A DNA stretch of 64,000 nt from Regnicoccus frigidus (lineage in GTDB: Bacteria > Cyanobacteriota > Cyanobacteriia > PCC-6307 > Cyanobiaceae), in the NCBI GenBank assembly GCA_025194985.1, contig JAOANE010000031.1, positions 62,001-126,000 of the forward strand. Direction: 5' to 3'. Shown in pieces: positions 60,122 through 64,000 of this stretch. The stretch's first letter is position 1, and each line of letters starts with the position of its first letter. The position numbers and the translations under genes were made by a program. The notes below the pieces were generated by a model. That model did no database searches. It saw nothing but the letters and a program-made list of their open reading frames with translations, and was not told the origin of the DNA.

Positions 60122-60492
60122 GCCTGCTTCCAGCTGGACCGGGCATCGCCTTGCTGGAATCTCTGGCAGCGATTGATCCTGGCCCTCTGTTCGTGATCTC
60201 GCTGCTTCCCTACCTGGCATTTCTGCGCTGGGCGGGGCGTAGTGGGCGGATGCCACCGCTGGCCCTGCGGGGGTTCCAGTTCACCTTGGTGTTCGTGGCC
60301 GTGACGATCGTGGCCGCCGTGGTCGCTGAACAGCGCTTCGGGCAGCAGCTGGCTGATGTGGACGCCCTCCACGGCGGCGCCGAATCGTTGCTGACGGTCG
60401 GCAACCTGATGATCCTGCTGGGGTTCAGTGGCGTCGGCAAGGCAGCGAAGCCGGCGACGGAGCAGGCGAGCACTCCGATGAACAAGTCTTAA
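60118..60492 (+). CDS. DUF3593 family membrane protein
   Basis: A 124-residue protein with three hydrophobic stretches (PGPLFVISLLPYLAFLRWAG, GFQFTLVFVAVTIVAAVVAE, SLLTVGNLMILLGFSGVG). I recall DUF3593 as a partner family of DUF2499 in cyanobacteria and plant chloroplasts, and the ATGA overlap between the two genes supports joint action. The C-terminal tail is polar and non-conserved-looking. Function is unknown. Confidence 0.8.
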   Translation: MSLLPAGPGIALLESLAAIDPGPLFVISLLPYLAFLRWAGRSGRMPPLALRGFQFTLVFVAVTIVAAVVAEQRFGQQLADVDALHGGAESLLTVGNLMILLGFSGVGKAAKPATEQASTPMNKS

Positions 60493-60550
60493 GCGGCCGT
60501 GACCGCCGCCCGATTCCCCCGGAAGATGGGCCGACACTCACTGCTCCGCG

Positions 60551-60808
60551 ATGCTCGCTCCGCTCCTGGCCATGGCCCCCGCTTCATTCACTTGGTCCCC
60601 CAAGGTGGCCCTGGTGATGATCGTCTGCAACGTCGTTGCGATCGCGATCGGCAAGGCCACCATCAATGTCCCGTCAGCAGGGCCGGCCATGCCCAACCCC
60701 CAATTCTTCGGAGGTTTCGGGATCGGGGCCGTGCTCGGCACCACTAGCCTCGGACACATCTTCGGCATCGGCGTGATCCAGGGGCTCGCTTCTCGCGGCG
60801 TGCTCTGA
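60551..60808 (+). CDS. psaK: Photosystem I subunit PsaK (subunit X)
   Basis: PsaK is a peripheral photosystem I subunit that helps bind antenna chlorophyll and state-transition partners. The 85-residue protein has two membrane helices: KVALVMIVCNVVAIAIGKAT and the glycine-rich GGFGIGAVLGTTSLGHIFGI. The N-terminal TWSPKVALVMI and the LGTTSLGHIFGIGVI block are diagnostic. ATG at 60551, 58 bases after DUF3593. No obvious promoter box is seen in that gap. Confidence 0.95.
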   Translation: MLAPLLAMAPASFTWSPKVALVMIVCNVVAIAIGKATINVPSAGPAMPNPQFFGGFGIGAVLGTTSLGHIFGIGVIQGLASRGVL

Positions 60809-60829
60809 AACACGACGACCCCCTTTAAC

Positions 60830-60844
60830 GGTTCACCGGGAACC
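60830..60844. terminator. Short hairpin between psaK and the FAD reductase gene
   Basis: GGTTC (60830-60834) and GAACC (60840-60844) form a 5-bp stem with a five-base loop in the convergent gap. No T-run follows, so it is a weak candidate. Confidence 0.3.
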
Positions 60845-60862
60845 CCTTCAACGGCGCAGCGC

Positions 60863-62077
60863 TCAGCGCCAGCCCAGCAGGTAGGGCAAGGCTTTGAGGC
60901 CATAGCGCTCAAAGCGATAGTCGAACAGCAGGGCGGAGAGATCCTCTGCCCTGCTGGTTTGATGGAGCCCCCGCAGCAGTCGCTCCAGCCGCCGGTCGGC
61001 CCTCTGGTCCACCAGGCCCAGCCAGGTGCGGCGGGCCAATCGGCCGCTCAATCCCCAACGCCAGCCCAGTTCCTGGCGCAAGCGAGCTGGATAGCTGTTC
61101 AGCCGGGCCGGCGAACCAGCCAGGGCCTCCCGCAGCGGATCCACCAGCAGGCGGCCACTGGTCATGGCGTGGCGAATGCCCTCGCCGCCCAGCAGGTTGG
61201 CGGTGCTGATGCCATCCCCAAGGGCCAGCAGCCGACCGCGGCGATGGCGATCCCGGCGCCCGACACTGCTACGGATTCGGCCGCCATGGCGATCGATCAC
61301 GCGAGCCTCCTCGAGGCCGCAGCGCTGCAACAGCCTCTCCATCCAGGGCCCCAGCGCTGAGGCTCCCGGCCCAGAACCTGGCTTCTCACTCTCCAGCCGG
61401 CAGACCCCCAGCTTCAGGCGCCCTGGCTGCATCGGAAACACCCAGCCATACCCCTGGGGCATCCAGTCGCTGCCAAGGAAGAAGCTCAGCCGCTCCGACC
61501 AGGCCTGCCAAGTGCTCAGCGGAACTTCCATCAACCATTCGGCCCCGAGACCGCAGACCAGGGGATCGGCGTCAGCCGCCGGTTCACCGATCAACGACCG
61601 CTGCTGACCGCTGGCATCCACCACCCAGTCGCTGGTCACCTCCAGGCTGCGACCATCGGCCTGACGCAGCCTGGTGACCATCCGCTCCTGATCCGGCGCG
61701 CAGGCCAGGGCCTGGGTTCCCAGGCGCAGCGCCCCGCCCCAGCCCACACATTCCGCCGCCAACCACTGGCGCAGCGCACCGAAATCGAGAACGCCCCCCA
61801 AGGGCCGCTCGGCCTGCCAGCGCCAACGGCCGCCGGCGGGGCCATGCAACTGCCAGCCGTTCCAGCGACTGGCCACCAGTTCAGCTGGCAGGCCGAACTG
61901 CTCGATGGCCCCGATCGGCAAGGCGGCGCTACTGAAGGCAGCCCGGCGCAGATCGGGCAACCTGTCGACAAGCAGCACATCCAGCTGATGTCTGGCCAGA
62001 CCCCTGGCCAGCTCGCCACCGGCGGGGCCACAGCCCACCACCAGCACCTGGCAACGGAGTTGCTCAGCTGGGCTCAA
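60863..62077 (-). CDS. FAD-dependent oxidoreductase, geranylgeranyl-reductase-like
   Basis: A 404-residue flavoprotein. The FAD motif QVLVVGCGPAGGELARGLAR is at the N-terminus, DWVVDASGQQRSLIG in the middle and the second FAD site LLALGDGISTANLLGGEGIR near residue 295. The overall layout (GxGxxG, DASG, GDG...GEGI) is that of the geranylgeranyl reductase / aromatic-ring hydroxylase group. It could reduce an isoprenoid or carotenoid, since it is coupled to dxs (TTG start overlapping the dxs stop as TTGA). It is not ChlP itself as far as I can judge. Substrate unknown. Confidence 0.8.
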   Translation of the reverse strand: MSPAEQLRCQVLVVGCGPAGGELARGLARHQLDVLLVDRLPDLRRAAFSSAALPIGAIEQFGLPAELVASRWNGWQLHGPAGGRWRWQAERPLGGVLDFGALRQWLAAECVGWGGALRLGTQALACAPDQERMVTRLRQADGRSLEVTSDWVVDASGQQRSLIGEPAADADPLVCGLGAEWLMEVPLSTWQAWSERLSFFLGSDWMPQGYGWVFPMQPGRLKLGVCRLESEKPGSGPGASALGPWMERLLQRCGLEEARVIDRHGGRIRSSVGRRDRHRRGRLLALGDGISTANLLGGEGIRHAMTSGRLLVDPLREALAGSPARLNSYPARLRQELGWRWGLSGRLARRTWLGLVDQRADRRLERLLRGLHQTSRAEDLSALLFDYRFERYGLKALPYLLGWR

Positions 62078-63984
62078 ACCGCCAACGGCTGGCGCTTGAG
62101 GGCAAGGCCGAAACGCTGGCAGATGCGCTCCGCCATCTGGGGCGGGGTGAGCCCGAGGGCCTGTTTGCTCTGGTCAGGGCTGGCGTGATCCACCAGCTGG
62201 TCGGGAATGCCGATCCGCAAGACAGGCACCAACACCTCGTTGTCGTTGAGGCTTTCCACCACTGCGGCACCGAAACCGCCAGGCAAGGCTCCTTCTTCCA
62301 TGGTCACCACCCGGCCGATGCGCCGTGCCAGCGGCAGGATCAGGTCTTGATCAAGCGGGCGCAGGAAGCGGGCATTGACGACCGCCGCCCGCACGCCGTC
62401 TTCCTGGAGCAGTCCAGCGGTGGCCATGGCCGGAGCCACCATGGCGCCGTAGGCGACGATCAGCAGGTCATCGCCATCGGCCAGCTGCTCACCGCGGCCG
62501 ATCTCCAGCGGCTCCCAGCCTTCTTCGGCCAGGGGCACGCCCTCGCCTTCCCCGCGGGGAATGCGCAGCGCGCAGGGGCCGTTGTGGTGAATCGAGGTGA
62601 CGAGCATGCGCTGCAGTTCGGCCTCATCCTTGGGGGCCATCACCGTGAAGTTGGGGACGGCGCGCAGATAGCTGATGTCGTACTGACCCTGGTGGGTGGG
62701 GCCATCGGCGCCAACGATGCCGGCGCGATCGAGCACGAAGGTGACCGGCAGCTTCTGGATGCCCACATCGTGAATCAGCTGGTCGAAGGCCCGTTGCAGG
62801 AAGGTGCTGTAGATCGCCACCACCGGCTTGAGGCCGGCGGTGGCCATGCCGGCCGCCATCGTCACGGCATGCTGCTCGGCGATGCCGACGTCGAAGTACT
62901 GGCTTGGCAGCGCCTTCTCGAGTAGGTCGAGGCCAGTGCCGGTGGCCATCGCGGCCGTGATCCCCACAACCGTGGGGTCGTGCTCGCAGAGCTTCACCAG
63001 GGTCTGGCCGAACACCTTGCTGTAGCTCGGAGGCTTCGGCTTGCTCGACGGGAAGGCCTTGCCCGTTTTGAGATCGAACGCCGACTGGGCGTGATAGCCC
63101 ACCTGGTCGGCCTCGGCGTAGGGGTAGCCCTTGCCCTTGGTGGTGACCACATGAACCAGTACCGGCCCATCACAGCGGTGGGCCGCCTGGAAGGTGCGCA
63201 CCATCTCGGCGATGTCGTGGCCATCGACCGGGCCCATATAGGTGAAGCCGAGTTCTTCAAAGACAGCGCCCACCTTGGGCACCGCCAGCCGCTTCATGCT
63301 CTCTTTGAGCGTCTTGAGCTCAGTCGGCAGCTCGCCGTGCAGGAAAGGCAGATTCTTCACCGCCTCCTCAGCGCTGCCGGAGAGGAACTGCAACGGCGGG
63401 CTCAGCCGCATGCGGTTGAGGTACGTGGAGAGGGCGCCCACCGGCGGTGAGATCGACATGTCGTTGTCGTTGAGCACCACCAGCAGCCGGGTCCTGGGCA
63501 GGTGGCCGGCATGGTTGATCGCCTCGAGGGCCATGCCACCGGTGAGGGCACCATCGCCGATCACGGCCACGCATTTGAAGTCTTCGCCACGGCGGTCACG
63601 GGCCAGGGCCATGCCCAGGGCCGCCGAAATGCTGGTGGAGGCATGACCAGCACCGAAATGGTCGAAGCGGCTCTCGGCGCGTTTCAGGTAGCCCGCGACC
63701 CCGCCCTGCTTGCGCAGGGTGTGGAACTGGCTGTAGCGGCCCGTGATCAGCTTGTGGGGATAGGCCTGATGGCCCACATCCCAGGCCACCCGGTCGATGT
63801 CGAGATCGAGGGTCTGGTAGAGGGCCAGGGTGAGTTCCACCACCCCCAGGCCCGGTCCGAGGTGACCACCGCTGGTGGACACCACCTCCAGGTGTTTCTC
63901 CCGGATCTGCCTGGCAAGGGCTTCGAGTTCGCCAATGGTCAACCCGTGCAGTTGATTGGGATGGCTCAGCTCACTGAGATGCAT
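62074..63984 (-). CDS. dxs: 1-deoxy-D-xylulose-5-phosphate synthase
   Basis: Dxs joins pyruvate and glyceraldehyde 3-phosphate as the first, flux-setting step of the MEP isoprenoid pathway that feeds chlorophyll, carotenoids and quinones. The 636-residue thiamine enzyme shows STSGGHLGPGLGVVELTLAL, DVGHQAYPHKLITGR, the TPP site GDGALTGGMALEAINHAG with NDNDMSI, the central VDGHDIAEMVRTF and GIAEQHAVTMAAGMA. The ATG at 63984 is complete in the window with GTG-rich but normal codon use. The FAD reductase gene is translationally coupled. Confidence 0.97.
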   Translation of the reverse strand: MHLSELSHPNQLHGLTIGELEALARQIREKHLEVVSTSGGHLGPGLGVVELTLALYQTLDLDIDRVAWDVGHQAYPHKLITGRYSQFHTLRKQGGVAGYLKRAESRFDHFGAGHASTSISAALGMALARDRRGEDFKCVAVIGDGALTGGMALEAINHAGHLPRTRLLVVLNDNDMSISPPVGALSTYLNRMRLSPPLQFLSGSAEEAVKNLPFLHGELPTELKTLKESMKRLAVPKVGAVFEELGFTYMGPVDGHDIAEMVRTFQAAHRCDGPVLVHVVTTKGKGYPYAEADQVGYHAQSAFDLKTGKAFPSSKPKPPSYSKVFGQTLVKLCEHDPTVVGITAAMATGTGLDLLEKALPSQYFDVGIAEQHAVTMAAGMATAGLKPVVAIYSTFLQRAFDQLIHDVGIQKLPVTFVLDRAGIVGADGPTHQGQYDISYLRAVPNFTVMAPKDEAELQRMLVTSIHHNGPCALRIPRGEGEGVPLAEEGWEPLEIGRGEQLADGDDLLIVAYGAMVAPAMATAGLLQEDGVRAAVVNARFLRPLDQDLILPLARRIGRVVTMEEGALPGGFGAAVVESLNDNEVLVPVLRIGIPDQLVDHASPDQSKQALGLTPPQMAERICQRFGLALKRQPLAV

Positions 63985-64000
63985 GCCCCGCCCTGTTCTG

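Noticed and set aside
59740..60537. N-terminal extension of the csaB frame up to 642 residues
   Set aside because: The extra residues cover DUF2499 and DUF3593 on the other strand and contain no domain; the pyruvyl transferase fold begins after the ATG at 59739.
1..64000. Mobile elements, prophage, CRISPR or defence systems
   Set aside because: No transposase, integrase, Cas, restriction or toxin-antitoxin pair is recognisable; all long frames are accounted for by core genes.

Overview
The window is chromosomal DNA from a cyanobacterium, most likely a high-G+C picocyanobacterium of the Cyanobium / coastal or freshwater Synechococcus type. The evidence is photosystem I subunit PsaK, a cyanobacterial-type Hfq next to dapF, families largely confined to cyanobacteria and plastids (DUF3370, DUF1995, DUF2499, DUF3593, DUF3110, DUF4330, Ycf35), cobalamin-dependent MetH with CobN, a DnaK with an acidic/aromatic tail, and scattered copies of the octamer GCGATCGC. 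Coding density is very high. No intergenic gap exceeds about 230 bases, many neighbours overlap by ATGA, TTGA or GTGA, and there is no transposase, integrase, phage gene or CRISPR array. This is core genome rather than an island.

Layout. 1-9 kb: a cut-off small protein, a secreted DUF3370 protein, a sigma-70 family factor, then a tight minus-strand run gpsA > phzF-like > spoIID-like > Ap4A phosphorylase > sigma factor; an SDR reductase, a DUF2237 protein and small unknown proteins. 9-17.5 kb: metH, ilvE, cobN. 17.5-25.3 kb: flavin reductase > uvrC > hemJ > PHP phosphoesterase > small unknown; coaD with a coiled-coil protein; a PBP4-type carboxypeptidase and a DUF4330 protein. 25.3-31.4 kb: dapF > cysteine desulfurase > DUF1995, divergent from hfq; leuS. 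31.4-36 kb: pgi > class III alcohol dehydrogenase > S-formylglutathione hydrolase, and an unknown exported protein. 36-42.7 kb: ycf35-like > M61 peptidase > amidase; purN, argC, ribBA. 42.7-49 kb: cyclophilin, mtnP, and dnaK > dnaJ > DUF3110 > murQ. 49-52 kb: pstC-pstA-pstB without pstS, a strong terminator and tRNA-Ser(GGA). 52-58.5 kb: a 2Fe-2S ferredoxin, an IMPase-family phosphatase, hisZ, a ferredoxin / cytochrome b / molybdopterin oxidoreductase trio, htpG, rpmB. 58.6-64 kb: csaB-like, DUF2499-DUF3593, psaK, and dxs with a translationally coupled FAD reductase.

How it works together. Several neighbourhoods deal with the cell envelope (SpoIID-like, PBP4, amidase, M61 peptidase, MurQ, CsaB). 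Others supply cofactors (B12, riboflavin, CoA, haem, Fe-S sulfur), isoprenoids and amino acids (Met, branched-chain, Lys/DAP, Arg, His). The least understood assembly is the ferredoxin / b-type cytochrome / molybdopterin protein trio at 54.7-56.2 kb.

The best non-coding signals are three tandem 15-bp repeats ahead of a small unknown gene (8295-8339), a perfect 11-bp inverted repeat between htpG and rpmB, a perfect 10-bp inverted repeat inside the start of purN, two divergent gene pairs whose start codons share the bases CATG, and a recurring ATAGGATC motif ahead of four genes. All functions are assigned from recognised sequence motifs and context; nothing was searched against a database.
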